This document shows positions 9,330-18,757 of a stretch of DNA of 64,000 nt, piece by piece; position 1 is the stretch's first letter, and each line of letters opens with the position of its first letter. The notes beneath the pieces are model-generated. The model searched no databases and was not told the origin of the DNA. It saw nothing but the letters and a program-made list of their open reading frames with translations. The stretch is from assembly GCF_001512285.1 (NCBI RefSeq), contig NZ_LNUV01000006.1, positions 635,159 through 699,158 of the forward strand, written 5' to 3'. This DNA comes from Arthrobacter sp. EpRS71. GTDB lineage: Bacteria > Actinomycetota > Actinomycetes > Actinomycetales > Micrococcaceae. The position numbers and the translations under genes are program-made.

Positions 9330-10547
9330 ATGCGCGTACTCATGGTGGCTCCAGGCACGCGGGGCGATGTTGCGCCCATGGCCGGTCTCGGGAGTCGCTT
9401 GCAGGGCCTGGGGTATGAGGTGGCCGTCGCGGCCAACCCTGCCTATGCCCCTCTGGTTGTTGAGTCCGGCTGCGAATTCAGGCCGTTGCCCGGGGATCTG
9501 GCCGGGTTGATCAGGCAACCGGCCCCCGGCGCCAAGGCGTCATCCGCGGGCGTGCTCACTTTCTGGCGGAAGCTCACCGAATACATGGACGATGCCGCCA
9601 CCGGAACCCTGGCTGCGGCTGAGGCCGGCGCTGACGTGATCCTGGCCAATTCGGTGGCGCCCTATGCTTACGACATCGCAGAAGCATTGGGCATTCCGGC
9701 GATTGGCGCACATTTGCAGCCCACGGAGCCGAGCGCGGCATATCCGCCGGTTCTCATGAATTCGGCCCGAAGCCTTGGCCCACTGGGTAACAAGATCATC
9801 GGTGAACGCGCGGCTGCGGGTCCTGCTCCCTATGACGCCCCCAGTGCACGCCTGCGCAAGGAGCTGGGGCTCGGCAAGCAGAGTCGCTCGGCCGGTGAGC
9901 GCCGTCGTCGTCAAGCGCACGCGACTATTCTTCACGGCATCAGTCCTTCAGTTTTGCCAAGGCCTGCGGATTGGCACCCGGGCCTGGTGATGGCTGGATA
10001 TTGGTGGCCGGCCGTGAAGGCGGATTGGCAGCCTTCGGCGGAACTCGTGGCGTTCCTTGCCGCAGGCCCACCGCCCGTTTTTGTAGGCTTTGGAAGCAGC
10101 GCCCACATCGATCCCGCCTTCATTCTCGAGGCCAGCCGACGCGCCGGGGTGCGGGCGGTTGTTCAGGGAACCGAGGGTGTACTGGGGGAGGATGCAATCG
10201 GCATCGGCAGCGTTCCCCATGAGTGGCTTTTCCCGCAGATGGCGGCCGTGGTTCATCACGCTGGAGCGGGAACGACGGCGGCCGGCTTCCGTTCGGGGGT
10301 CCCGGCCATTGGCGTCCCCGTATACACGGACCAGCCGCTCTGGGCTTCCCGGATTGCGTCGCTCGGGGCGGGGCCTCAGCCGGTTCCCTACAAGAAGCTG
10401 AGTCCGGAACGCCTCGGTGACGCGATCAAGGAAACTGTCAGCACGGCGTCGTACGCGAAGCGGGCCGCGGAAGTGGCGGCTGCGATCGCTGCTGAGGACG
10501 GTACCGTGCCGGTGGTCGAGGCCCTGCGAAATCATTCCTCCACGTAG
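9330..10547 (+). CDS. Glycosyltransferase, GT1/UGT family
   Basis: A 405-residue GT-B fold glycosyltransferase. The N-terminus MRVLMVAPGTRGDVAP is the typical beta1-loop of UGT-like and sterol 3-beta-glucosyltransferase-like enzymes. The C-terminal donor-binding region has GSVPHEWLFPQMAAVVHHAGAGTT, the conserved HHGGxGT-type signature. The upstream frame is open, but the ATG at 9330 with RBS GAAGGGAAG and the family N-terminus set the start. It likely transfers a sugar to a small lipophilic acceptor such as a lipid or natural product; acceptor unknown. It stands alone between clpC and the peptidase gene. Confidence 0.87.
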   Translation: MRVLMVAPGTRGDVAPMAGLGSRLQGLGYEVAVAANPAYAPLVVESGCEFRPLPGDLAGLIRQPAPGAKASSAGVLTFWRKLTEYMDDAATGTLAAAEAGADVILANSVAPYAYDIAEALGIPAIGAHLQPTEPSAAYPPVLMNSARSLGPLGNKIIGERAAAGPAPYDAPSARLRKELGLGKQSRSAGERRRRQAHATILHGISPSVLPRPADWHPGLVMAGYWWPAVKADWQPSAELVAFLAAGPPPVFVGFGSSAHIDPAFILEASRRAGVRAVVQGTEGVLGEDAIGIGSVPHEWLFPQMAAVVHHAGAGTTAAGFRSGVPAIGVPVYTDQPLWASRIASLGAGPQPVPYKKLSPERLGDAIKETVSTASYAKRAAEVAAAIAAEDGTVPVVEALRNHSST

Positions 10548-10634
10548 CAGTAGAGCACGGAATATGTGAAAGTACTGTTTCACTGTGAGTGAACCACTCT
10601 GTGATCGTCGGCACATTACGTGTTGAATCGGAGC

Positions 10635-12737
10635 ATGGACTCTGCTGACACTCACACCCAGGGCGAGCAGCCCGAAACTCCTTTTCACGATGTCGACCAC
10701 TACCTCGCCATCCCGCGGGTTGGTGGCCTCACCCTCAGCCCGGACGGTAAGCGCCTGGTCACCACCGTGACCACGCTTAACGGAAAGGGAACCGGGTTTG
10801 CCACCGCGCTGTGGCAACTTGATCCCACGGGCCGGAACCATGCACGCCGGATCACTCGCAGTTCCAAGGGTGAGGCCGGCGCCGTCTTCGCTGGCAACGG
10901 CGACCTTTACTTCACCTCGGCCCGCCCTGATCCGGACAGTCCAGACGCCGACCCCGTGAATGCACTGTGGCTGCTTCCCGCTGATGGGGGCGAAGCCCGC
11001 GTGGTGCACTCGCGTTCCGGCGGCATCGCTTCGGTGATGACCGCGAAGGACGCCGACGCGGCATTCATCAACGCAGAGGTCCTGGCCGGGTCCACGGATG
11101 AGGACAGCGATGAGGAGCGCCGCAAGGCACGCAAGGACAACAAGGTTTCCGCCATCCTGCACAGCGGCTATCCCGTCCGGTACTGGGACGCCGACCTTGG
11201 TCCTGCCGAACCGCGGCTCTTCGCCGTGGAGCAGGGCGATGACAAGGAGCCCGGCAAGCCTTCCACCGTGGACGCCGCTGCGCCGCTCAAGCTCCGCAAC
11301 CTGACGCCCGGCGTCGGCGGTTCGCTGCGCGAGGCCAAAACCGTGGTGAGTCCGGACGGCAAGACCATCTACACCAGCATGACCAAAGCGCTCGCGAAGG
11401 CTGACAGCCGGGAGGTGCTCGCCGCCGTCGACGTGGCCAGCGGGACCGTCAAAGTGCTGCTGGACCACGAGGGCATGAGCTACTTCCCGGGACCCGTAAG
11501 CCCGGACAACAGCACGCTGGTTGTTGAAAGCGAAAGCGATACGACGCCCACCCAGGCTCCGCAAGTGAAGCTGCACCTCCTCAACGTCGCAGGCGGCGAG
11601 ACGGCAGACCTGGAGCCGCTCGCGCACCAGTGGGATCGCTGGGCTACAGTGCTCGCCTGGCTCCCCGACAGCAGCGCGGTCCTGGCAAAAGCGGACGACG
11701 ACGGCGCGTCGCCGGTTTTCCGGATTGACGTCGCTGACGGCGGTGTCACGCGGGTGACGAAGGACGCCGCCGCCTATTCCGACGTCGTGGTTTCTCCTGA
11801 CGGAGCCACGGCGTATGCTCTGCGAAGCTCCTACGAGTTCCCTGCCGAAGCCGTACGAATCGATCTCTCCACCGGTGAAGTCCTCCGTTTGCCAGCGCCG
11901 GCGGAGCGGCCAGCGTACAAGGGCCGGTTGGAGCGGGTGGAGACCACGGCGGAGGATGGGTCGCGGGTCCCTGCGTACCTCGCGCTCCCGGAAGGCGCCT
12001 CAGCTGATGCTCCTGCTCCGCTGCTGCTCTGGATCCACGGTGGACCGCTGGGCTCGTGGAACGCCTGGACGTGGCGCTGGAACCCGTGGCTGCTGGTGGC
12101 CAGGGGCTACGCCGTCCTCCTTCCCGATCCTGCACTTTCCACCGGTTACGGTCAGGAGTTCATCCAGCGCGGATGGGGCGAGTGGGGCAAGAAGCCCTAC
12201 ACGGACCTCATGGCCATCACTGATGCCGTGGTGGAGCGGTCGGACATTGACCAGACCCGGACCGCGGCGATGGGCGGATCCTTCGGCGGCTACATGGCCA
12301 ACTGGGTGGCTGGCCAGACTGACCGCTTCAAGGCGATCGTCACCCACGCCAGCCTCTGGGCGCTGGACCAATTCGGTCCCACCACCGACGCGGCCCAGTA
12401 TTGGCTGAAGGAAATGACGGTGGAGATGGCCATGGAGAACTCGCCGCACCTGAACATAGGCAACATCAAGACGCCCATGCTGGTGATCCACGGCGACAAG
12501 GACTACCGGGTGCCGATCGGCGAAGGCCTGCGCCTTTGGTACGAGCTCCTGTCCTCATCCCAACTGCCGGCTGACGAGAACGGCCAAAGCCCGCACCGTT
12601 TCCTCTACTTCCCGGACGAGAACCACTGGATCCTGCAACCGCAGCATGCCAAGGTTTGGTACGGCGTGGTGGAGCACTTCCTGGCGAAGCAGGTGCTGGG
12701 CGAGGACGTTCCTTTGCCGGAGGAGCTGGGAGTGTAG
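10635..12737 (+). CDS. S9 family serine peptidase (prolyl oligopeptidase/acylaminoacyl-peptidase type)
   Basis: About 700 residues. The N-terminal half is a beta-propeller with repeated SPDGK-type motifs (LSPDGKRLV, VSPDGKTIY, VSPDGATAY). The C-terminal alpha/beta-hydrolase domain has the nucleophile elbow GGSFGGY (Ser), the Asp in HGDKDYRVP and the His in DENHW. No signal peptide is seen, so it is probably a cytoplasmic oligopeptidase. A GTG at 10620 is an alternative start; the ATG at 10635 is preceded by a GGAG. Single gene, convergent with the membrane protein downstream. Confidence 0.92.
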   Translation: MDSADTHTQGEQPETPFHDVDHYLAIPRVGGLTLSPDGKRLVTTVTTLNGKGTGFATALWQLDPTGRNHARRITRSSKGEAGAVFAGNGDLYFTSARPDPDSPDADPVNALWLLPADGGEARVVHSRSGGIASVMTAKDADAAFINAEVLAGSTDEDSDEERRKARKDNKVSAILHSGYPVRYWDADLGPAEPRLFAVEQGDDKEPGKPSTVDAAAPLKLRNLTPGVGGSLREAKTVVSPDGKTIYTSMTKALAKADSREVLAAVDVASGTVKVLLDHEGMSYFPGPVSPDNSTLVVESESDTTPTQAPQVKLHLLNVAGGETADLEPLAHQWDRWATVLAWLPDSSAVLAKADDDGASPVFRIDVADGGVTRVTKDAAAYSDVVVSPDGATAYALRSSYEFPAEAVRIDLSTGEVLRLPAPAERPAYKGRLERVETTAEDGSRVPAYLALPEGASADAPAPLLLWIHGGPLGSWNAWTWRWNPWLLVARGYAVLLPDPALSTGYGQEFIQRGWGEWGKKPYTDLMAITDAVVERSDIDQTRTAAMGGSFGGYMANWVAGQTDRFKAIVTHASLWALDQFGPTTDAAQYWLKEMTVEMAMENSPHLNIGNIKTPMLVIHGDKDYRVPIGEGLRLWYELLSSSQLPADENGQSPHRFLYFPDENHWILQPQHAKVWYGVVEHFLAKQVLGEDVPLPEELGV

Positions 12738-12789
12738 ATCCGGTGACACGGGAACCCTCATTGGCCGCCCGCTACCGTTTGTCTTGGTG

Positions 12790-13656
12790 TTATCGGGACA
12801 GGATTCTGCGCAGGTCCCCGTTGAAATCGCCGCCGTAGACAAACCGGGCAAGCCATGCGATCGGCCCGATCGCTTGTGCCTGAGCGATGACATGCGAGGG
12901 TGTCCCTTGTCGCTCCAGCTGCTTCAGTTGAGCATTCCATGCCGCTGATACCGAGCCGCTCGCTCCTTGGTCCCAATGTTCAACCGACGTTGCCGCAAGG
13001 TGTTCAGCCGCCGTCTGTAAGTTTCGCATCGCCTCTTTGCCAGCTGCGGGACTGAGGTCCCGCTGGAGTTCCAGCAATCGTTTGCGGTTCAGGCGCCAAG
13101 CGAGGAGGGCCAGGAGTGCAAGTGTCAGCGTCATCTTGATGAGCCACGGTGCGACCTGCCCGGTATCAAATCCTCGATCATCGGCGACGCCCGTGACAGC
13201 CCTGAAGGTCACGAGGCCGACGACGAAGAGTCCCACAATCAGTGTGCACACGGTTCCGTATCGTGCTGCCGGCCTTGCGGGCACCGGGAGGAAGAGCGCA
13301 ACTGCCAGGAGAACGATTCCGATCACCGCGGCAGGGGAGGCCACTGAAGCTGCCTGCTCCGCGGTGATATAGGTGCTCTTGCGATCTGAGGGACCGAACA
13401 TCACGGCTGCTGTCAATGCGGCTGACAAGCCGGCGCTGATGAGGAAGCCCCACGTTGCCTGCCACAGGATTCGCTTTCGTCCCCTCGTAATGTCGGGGGC
13501 TTTTGCCAGTGCGCCGCGACGCTCGTGCAGCCTATGCAACTCGCGGTACAGCGGCCGCCTGACCCTGTCATTTACGGCAATGGCCTTCGCTGCCGCTTCC
13601 GAGACGGCGACAACATCGCTGAGGGTGCCCTCCAGAGTGAGAACGGCCTTCTTCAT
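12790..13656 (-). CDS. Hypothetical four-helix membrane protein
   Basis: A 288-residue protein I do not recognise. A soluble N-terminal part (about residues 1-60, helical and basic) is followed by hydrophobic helices around residues 65-85, 105-125, 132-152 and 172-190, then a cytoplasmic C-terminal half with a likely coiled region (NRKRLLELQRDLSP) and the tail FNGDLRRILSR. The start was moved to the ATG at 13656 (MKKAVLTLEG), which has AAAGG about 7 bases upstream. It is convergent with the S9 peptidase and stands alone. Confidence 0.65.
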   Translation of the reverse strand: MKKAVLTLEGTLSDVVAVSEAAAKAIAVNDRVRRPLYRELHRLHERRGALAKAPDITRGRKRILWQATWGFLISAGLSAALTAAVMFGPSDRKSTYITAEQAASVASPAAVIGIVLLAVALFLPVPARPAARYGTVCTLIVGLFVVGLVTFRAVTGVADDRGFDTGQVAPWLIKMTLTLALLALLAWRLNRKRLLELQRDLSPAAGKEAMRNLQTAAEHLAATSVEHWDQGASGSVSAAWNAQLKQLERQGTPSHVIAQAQAIGPIAWLARFVYGGDFNGDLRRILSR

Positions 13657-13803
13657 CTCAATACCTTTCCAGTTGGGTGGCACCACTTGAGACTAGTTCC
13701 TCCCTGGCGTTCTGTCCGACGACCGGACTCCGGATCATCCGTTCACGAACCATGTGGTTCTGTGGGCGCGGCCGGGACCTGTTTGCCTCGTTAGGATGGG
13801 GGA

Positions 13804-14313
13804 GTGAACCCGACCTTCAGCCTCCGCCCTGCCCGCACCAGCGACGTGGCGGCGATCAAGAGGCTTGTGGCCCCCTTGGCCGAGGAACGGATCCTCATGG
13901 CCAAGGAAACCGTGGCGTACTACGAGAGCCTCCAGGAGTTCCGGATCGCCGAGTCTGACGGCGGCGAAGTTATTGGCTGCGGGGCCTTGCATGTCATGTG
14001 GGAAGACCTGGCCGAAATTCGCACCCTCGCCGCAGCCGACTCCTGGCGTGGCCGGGGAGTGGGGCATGTCCTCGTGGAGAACCTGCTGGAAGAAGCGCGG
14101 GCGCTTGGCGTGAGCCGTGTGTTCTGCCTGACCTTTGAAGTGGACTTCTTCCGGCGTCACGGCTTCGAAGTCATGGCGGACCAGTCGGCCGTGGATCCCC
14201 AGGTGTACTCCGAGCTGTTGCGCTCGCATGACGAAGGCGTGGCCGAGTTCCTGGATCTCGCCCGCGTGAAGCCCAACACCCTGGGCAACACCCGCATGAT
14301 CAAACAGCTCTAG
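13804..14313 (+). CDS. Amino-acid N-acetyltransferase (glutamate acetyltransferase, GNAT type)
   Basis: A 169-residue GNAT protein with a GTG start. The acetyl-CoA P-loop reads RGRGVGHVLVENLL, and FFRRHGFEV is the typical C-terminal turn. ALHVMWEDLAEIRTLAA is characteristic of the short ArgA-type N-acetylglutamate synthases known from actinobacteria such as Rv2747. Its expected role is acetylating L-glutamate for arginine biosynthesis, but no other arg gene is nearby. Substrate assignment is by family resemblance. Confidence 0.8.
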   Translation: MNPTFSLRPARTSDVAAIKRLVAPLAEERILMAKETVAYYESLQEFRIAESDGGEVIGCGALHVMWEDLAEIRTLAAADSWRGRGVGHVLVENLLEEARALGVSRVFCLTFEVDFFRRHGFEVMADQSAVDPQVYSELLRSHDEGVAEFLDLARVKPNTLGNTRMIKQL

Positions 14314-14485
14314 CAACCCTCCCGCAGAGCTCCGAGATGTGTGATCTCCCGCCTAAGGGGTGGGTTTATCAAGCCTGCCCGATTATGGGTGATTTATTAG
14401 ATCTTCACTTATATCCACTTGATGGATAAAATGATGGAGGCTTGCTGGGGAAGCTTCCACCACATCGGTCAATTGAGAGAAGATC

Positions 14486-15934
14486 ATGCAGTCCCACGCG
14501 TCGTTTTCAGATGTTTCAGAACTCCAACTCAGCGTGCACGGCCCCGTGTTCACGCCTGCCGATCCGGGATTCGCTCCCGAAGTTGCGGCCTTCAACCTCT
14601 CCACACAGCACCAACCTGAACTCGCCTTCGGCGCCCTCGATGCAGAGGACGTTTCCGCGGCTGTTCGCTGGGCCGCCGAGCGCGGCATGCCCGTCTCCGT
14701 CCAGTCCACCGGACACGGCGCCACCAATGCCATCGAAGGCGGTGTGCTCATCAGCACCCGCCGGATGCTTGAACTGAGCATCGATCCCATCGAGAAGACG
14801 GCCCGCGTTGGTGCCGGCGTTCGGTGGAAGGCCGTGGTGGATCTCGCCGCGACCTTCGGTTTGATGGGACTCTGCGGTTCCACTACCGACGTCGGGGTGG
14901 TGGGCTACACCCTGGGCGGCGGCCTGCCCATCCTGGGGCGCAAGTATGGTTTCGCTTCAGACCACGTCATTGCCTTTGAACTCGTCACCGCCGACGGCAC
15001 CCAGCGCAGGGTGAGCAAGGACGAGAATCCGGAATTGTTCTACCTCCTCCGTGGCGGCAAGGGAAACCTGGGCATCGTCACGGCCATGGAATTCCATCTC
15101 TTCCCGGCAGGCGATCTCTATGCAGGCGGGATGTACTTCGACGGCGGATACGCCCCTGAAGTCCTGCGGGCATTCAGGGAATGGGTGCCGTCGCTGCCAG
15201 TGGAGGCATCAGCATCCATGGCGTTCCTTCGCCTTCCGGACATGGACATGATTCCCGAGCCCCTGCGCGGGAAGTTCGTCATCCATCTCCGCTACGCCTA
15301 TCAGGGCGATCCGGTAACCGCGTCAGAAGTGCTCCAGCCGATGCGCACCTGCGCTCCGTTCATGATGGATGCCACGGGACCTCTGAGTCCCACCCAATTC
15401 GACACGATCCACCAAGACCCGGACCAGCCGGTGCCAGTGCGGGAGCACGGTTTCCTGCTGGACCGCCTGGATGACGAAGCCGAGGATGCACTCTTGCGGC
15501 ACTTTGGGCCTGGGGTGGAAAGCCCTGTGTTGTTGGCGGAACTTCGTCTCCTGGGCGGCGCGTTGGCAAAGAGCGCGGACGGGGAAGACCTTGTGGGGGG
15601 CCGCGACGCAGCATTCAGCTTCTTCATGGGCGCCATTGCTGTCCCTCCGGTGCTGGACATACTGCCAACGGTCTTTAGCTCGGTCCACGAAGACCTCCGT
15701 CCTGCCGCGAATGCGGGGACGTTCGTGAATCTACACGGCCATTTTGCGGATGCCGAGGACAGGGAGAAGCCATGGCTTCCCGGCGCACGCGAACGGCTCA
15801 GGAAGGCCAAAGCGGAGCTGGACCCGAAGAATATGTTCAGCTTCGGGCACGTTGTGGGGCTCCCGGTCATTGATCAGACCGTGCTGCTGGAGGACGTTGT
15901 CACGGCCGGCGGCGACGCCGTCCTGAACAGCTGA
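14486..15934 (+). CDS. FAD-binding oxidoreductase, berberine-bridge/6-hydroxynicotine oxidase-like
   Basis: A 482-residue flavoprotein with an N-terminal PCMH-type FAD domain: SVQSTGHGATN (His at about 77, the position used for covalent flavin attachment in the family), then GGGLPILGRKYGFASDHV. The C-terminal BBE-like tail holds DPKNMFSFGHV. It is related to enzymes oxidising amines, alcohols or sugars with oxygen, such as 6-hydroxynicotine oxidase of Arthrobacter; substrate unknown. A short ATCCA-n5-TGGAT inverted repeat lies about 60 bases upstream and may be an operator. A 65-aa ORF follows after 5 bases. Confidence 0.88.
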   Translation: MQSHASFSDVSELQLSVHGPVFTPADPGFAPEVAAFNLSTQHQPELAFGALDAEDVSAAVRWAAERGMPVSVQSTGHGATNAIEGGVLISTRRMLELSIDPIEKTARVGAGVRWKAVVDLAATFGLMGLCGSTTDVGVVGYTLGGGLPILGRKYGFASDHVIAFELVTADGTQRRVSKDENPELFYLLRGGKGNLGIVTAMEFHLFPAGDLYAGGMYFDGGYAPEVLRAFREWVPSLPVEASASMAFLRLPDMDMIPEPLRGKFVIHLRYAYQGDPVTASEVLQPMRTCAPFMMDATGPLSPTQFDTIHQDPDQPVPVREHGFLLDRLDDEAEDALLRHFGPGVESPVLLAELRLLGGALAKSADGEDLVGGRDAAFSFFMGAIAVPPVLDILPTVFSSVHEDLRPAANAGTFVNLHGHFADAEDREKPWLPGARERLRKAKAELDPKNMFSFGHVVGLPVIDQTVLLEDVVTAGGDAVLNS

Positions 15935-15939
15935 CGGGG

Positions 15940-16137
15940 ATGCGGACAATGGACCACAGGACCACCTTCCCCGATTTCTCCGCCTTCCAGATCGACATTC
16001 CCTATGGATCATGGCCGCACGAGGCCTCTTGGCAGGACGCAGGGCACTCGAACCCGGATCTGTACTCGGCCTTTTGGCCCGAGTATCACGCCAGAAATGA
16101 ACCCGAGGCGGTGACAGCGCAGGCCGCCGAGGATTAG
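15940..16137 (+). CDS. Small hypothetical protein in operon with FAD oxidoreductase
   Basis: A 65-residue ORF starting 5 bases after the FAD oxidoreductase stop and preceded by GACGGGG. A second ATG lies 9 bases further in. It is rich in aromatic residues (SAFQIDIPYGSWP, DLYSAFWPEYHA) and has no membrane segment. A strong terminator 14 bases after its stop supports its being the last gene of the unit. No family recognised. Confidence 0.5.
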   Translation: MRTMDHRTTFPDFSAFQIDIPYGSWPHEASWQDAGHSNPDLYSAFWPEYHARNEPEAVTAQAAED

Positions 16138-16150
16138 CGGGGCGTAACAG

Positions 16151-16200
16151 CAACGACAGAAAGGGACAGTCATTGGGGGCTGTCCCTTTCTGTTGTTTTT
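16151..16200 (+). terminator. Terminator closing the FAD oxidoreductase unit
   Basis: ACAGAAAGGGACAG pairs with CTGTCCCTTTCTGT, flanked by further pairing (CAAC/GTTG). A TTTTT run ends at 16200. Confidence 0.88.
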
Positions 16201-16311
16201 GGTAAGGGCTGACGACGCTATTTATGCACAACCGCTCCCCAGGGCCTACCGTGCCCACAGCCGCCGGTAGTAGGGTCAGAGCACCAGCCACAGCACGCCC
16301 AGGAGCATCAC

Positions 16312-17313
16312 ATGAAAAAGCTCATTAATGATCCACGCGCCGTGGTGGACGAGTCCGTTGAAGGTTTCGGCATGGCCCATGCCGACATCGTGGACGTCCA
16401 TCCCGAGCCCAAATACGTCGTCCGGAAAGGCGCTCCCGTAGCGGGCAAAGTAGCCCTGGTCTCCGGTGGCGGCAGCGGTCACGAGCCCCTGCACGCGGGC
16501 TTCGTGGGCCTCGGCATGTTGGATGCCGCGGTCCCCGGCGCAGTCTTCACCTCGCCCACACCGGACCAAATCATTCCGGCGACCGTCGCAGTGGACTCAG
16601 GCGCCGGCGTCGTCCATATTGTGAAGAACTACACCGGCGACGTCCTGAACTTCGAGACGGCCGCCGAAATGGCGCAAGCTGAAGGCGTGCACGTGCGTTC
16701 GGTGTTGGTCAACGACGACGTCGCGGTGGAGGACTCGCTGTACACCGCGGGCAGGCGCGGCGTTGGCGGAACTGTCCTCGTGGAAAAGATCGCCGGTGCA
16801 TCTGCCCAGCGCGGCGATGACCTTGACGCCGTCACCGCCATCGCCGAACGTGTAGTGGCCAATGTGCGGACCATGGGTGTGGCCCTGTCCGGCTGCACGG
16901 TTCCGCACGCCGGTACACCGAGCTTTGAACTCGCGGAAAATGAGATCGAGATCGGCATTGGCATTCACGGCGAACCCGGCCGGCACAAGATCCCGATGGA
17001 AGGCGCCGATGCCATCACGGACCGCCTCCTTGAGCCGGTGCTGGAAGATCTGGCCCTCGCATCCGGTGAGAAGGTGCTCCTGTTCGTCAACGGCATGGGT
17101 GGCACCCCGCAGAGTGAGCTGTACATCGTGTACCGGCGCGCGGCCCAAGTGCTGGCCGAACGCGGCGCCACCGTGGAGCGCTCGCTGGTGGGAAACTACG
17201 TGACATCCCTTGAGATGCAAGGGTGTTCCGTGTCCGTGCTGCGCCTCGATGACGAGCTGACCAGGCTCTGGGACGCACCTGTCCACACAGCAGCCTTGCG
17301 GTGGGGAGCGTGA
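16312..17313 (+). CDS. dhaK: Dihydroxyacetone kinase subunit DhaK
   Basis: A 333-residue substrate-binding subunit of the PTS-dependent dihydroxyacetone kinase. Dha is bound covalently through a His in GIGIHGEPGRHK (about residue 220), and the N-terminal GGGSGHEPLHAGFVG loop is diagnostic. It works in the cytoplasm with DhaL and DhaM to make dihydroxyacetone phosphate from dihydroxyacetone, using PEP as the ultimate phosphate donor. AGGAG precedes the ATG. First gene of a tight three-gene operon. Confidence 0.95.
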   Translation: MKKLINDPRAVVDESVEGFGMAHADIVDVHPEPKYVVRKGAPVAGKVALVSGGGSGHEPLHAGFVGLGMLDAAVPGAVFTSPTPDQIIPATVAVDSGAGVVHIVKNYTGDVLNFETAAEMAQAEGVHVRSVLVNDDVAVEDSLYTAGRRGVGGTVLVEKIAGASAQRGDDLDAVTAIAERVVANVRTMGVALSGCTVPHAGTPSFELAENEIEIGIGIHGEPGRHKIPMEGADAITDRLLEPVLEDLALASGEKVLLFVNGMGGTPQSELYIVYRRAAQVLAERGATVERSLVGNYVTSLEMQGCSVSVLRLDDELTRLWDAPVHTAALRWGA

Positions 17314-17315
17314 GC

Positions 17316-17978
17316 ATGGGGTTGGACGTCAATTGGGCCTTGGACTGGTTGAAGCTCTCCGCAAAAGCCATGGACGAGCACCGGGTGGAACTCATTGAGC
17401 TGGACCGGGCCATCGGCGACTCTGATCATGGCGAGAACATGGACCGTGGGTTCCAGGCAGTGCTGCAGAAGCTCGATGAGACCCCGCCGGAGACTCCGGG
17501 AGCAGCATTGAAGTCTGCAGCGATGACGCTCATGTCCAAGGTGGGCGGCGCTGCCGGACCGCTGTATGGCACGGCGTATCTGCGGGCAGCAACTTCCTTG
17601 GGGGACGCAAGCCATATTGACGCGGCGGCGTTGGCCGCTGCCCTCGCTGCCGCCCGTGATGGCGTGGTGGCCCGGGGCAAAGCCGAACTCGGCGACAAAA
17701 CCATGATCGACGCATGGACGCCGGCAGTCGAAGCGGCCGAAAAGGCGGCCGCGAGCGGCGCTGATGCCCTGGCCGTCCTCGAAGCAGCTGCGGAAGCTGC
17801 CGAGACAGGGGCCATGGCCACGGATCCCTTGGTGGCACGGAAGGGCAGGGCCAGCTACTTGGGAGAGCGCAGTGCAGGCCACCGCGACCCCGGAGCTGCC
17901 TCAACCGCGTTGCTTCTGAGGGCGGCCGCAGCAGCTGCCGCCGGTTCCACCGGTGATACGGGAACCGACGCCGTATGA
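17316..17978 (+). CDS. dhaL: Dihydroxyacetone kinase subunit DhaL (ADP-binding)
   Basis: A 220-residue DhaL subunit that carries the tightly bound ADP/ATP cofactor and transfers phosphate to the Dha bound on DhaK. Conserved features: DRAIGDSDHGENMDRGF (metal-binding Asp cluster), KVGGAAGPLYGTA, and GRASYLGERSAGHRDPGAAST at the C-terminus. The ATG at 17316, 7 bases after GGGGAG and 2 bases after the dhaK stop, is preferred over upstream in-frame GTG codons. Its end overlaps dhaM by 4 bases. Confidence 0.94.
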   Translation: MGLDVNWALDWLKLSAKAMDEHRVELIELDRAIGDSDHGENMDRGFQAVLQKLDETPPETPGAALKSAAMTLMSKVGGAAGPLYGTAYLRAATSLGDASHIDAAALAAALAAARDGVVARGKAELGDKTMIDAWTPAVEAAEKAAASGADALAVLEAAAEAAETGAMATDPLVARKGRASYLGERSAGHRDPGAASTALLLRAAAAAAAGSTGDTGTDAV

Positions 17979-18667
17979 CCGTGGGGATTGTGGTGGTGTC
18001 GCACAGCAGCAAGATCGCTGAGGGTGCGGTGGAACTCGCCGCGCAGATGGCGCCCGACGTCGAACTCGTCGCCGCCGGGGGAACTGACGACGAGCGAATC
18101 GGAACCAGCCTCGAGAAGGTGCTGGCCGCCGTCGAGCAGTCCTTGGTTGATTCCGGGGGTGATGGCGTGGTGGTCCTGACTGATCTTGGTTCGGCCGTGA
18201 TGACAGCCGAATCGGCGGTGGAGTTCGCCAGCGATCCTGACGCCGTTCTCCTGGCCGATGCGCCGTTGGTTGAAGGACTCGTGGCTGCAGCCGTCGCAGC
18301 GCAAGGGGGTGCCGGCGTCGAGGATGTCCGCAAGGCAGCGGAAGCTGTGGCTTTCGGGAACGGGCCCTCAGGTGGGGGAGGCCCGGAGATCCCCGAGGGT
18401 AGGGACGAGCCGGACGCCAGTGCCGACTTCGAGCTCATCAATCCGTTGGGTATGCATGCCAGGCCTGCCGCAAAGATCGCCGGTGGACTGTCCGGGCTGG
18501 ACGCTGAGGTGACCGTCAACGGCGTCGATGGCATGTCCATCATGGCGCTCATGGCCCTGGCTGCCGGCAAGGGTTCCATCCTGCGTGTTGAAGCACGCGG
18601 CAAGGACGCGACTAAAGCAGTGGAGTACGTGGGCCGGCTTGTGAAGGAAGGGTTTGGAGAGCTTTAG
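17975..18667 (+). CDS. dhaM: Phosphoryl donor DhaM: EIIA-Man-like domain fused to HPr
   Basis: A 230-residue two-domain protein. Residues 1-125 are a mannose-type EIIA domain starting MTVGIVVVSHSSKIAEG, where the His of VSHS is the phosphorylation site. A Gly/Pro-rich linker (SGGGGPEIPEGRDEP) follows, then an HPr domain with INPLGMHARPAA (phosphorylated His in MHARP). It rephosphorylates ADP on DhaL using PEP via EI. The EI-like third domain of the E. coli DhaM is absent, so general PTS EI is presumably needed. ATGA overlap with dhaL shows coupling. Confidence 0.92.
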   Translation: MTVGIVVVSHSSKIAEGAVELAAQMAPDVELVAAGGTDDERIGTSLEKVLAAVEQSLVDSGGDGVVVLTDLGSAVMTAESAVEFASDPDAVLLADAPLVEGLVAAAVAAQGGAGVEDVRKAAEAVAFGNGPSGGGGPEIPEGRDEPDASADFELINPLGMHARPAAKIAGGLSGLDAEVTVNGVDGMSIMALMALAAGKGSILRVEARGKDATKAVEYVGRLVKEGFGEL

Positions 18668-18757
18668 TTCAGGGCAACTTTCTCCGAAATATTGCTAAGT
18701 ACACTGATTAGTGATGTTGTAGAGGTACAGGTTCACTACGAGGAAGAGGTACGAAGC

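Noticed and set aside
9948..11627. Open frame of 559 codons on the minus strand
   Set aside because: Antisense to the glycosyltransferase end and the S9 peptidase; no RBS or motif.
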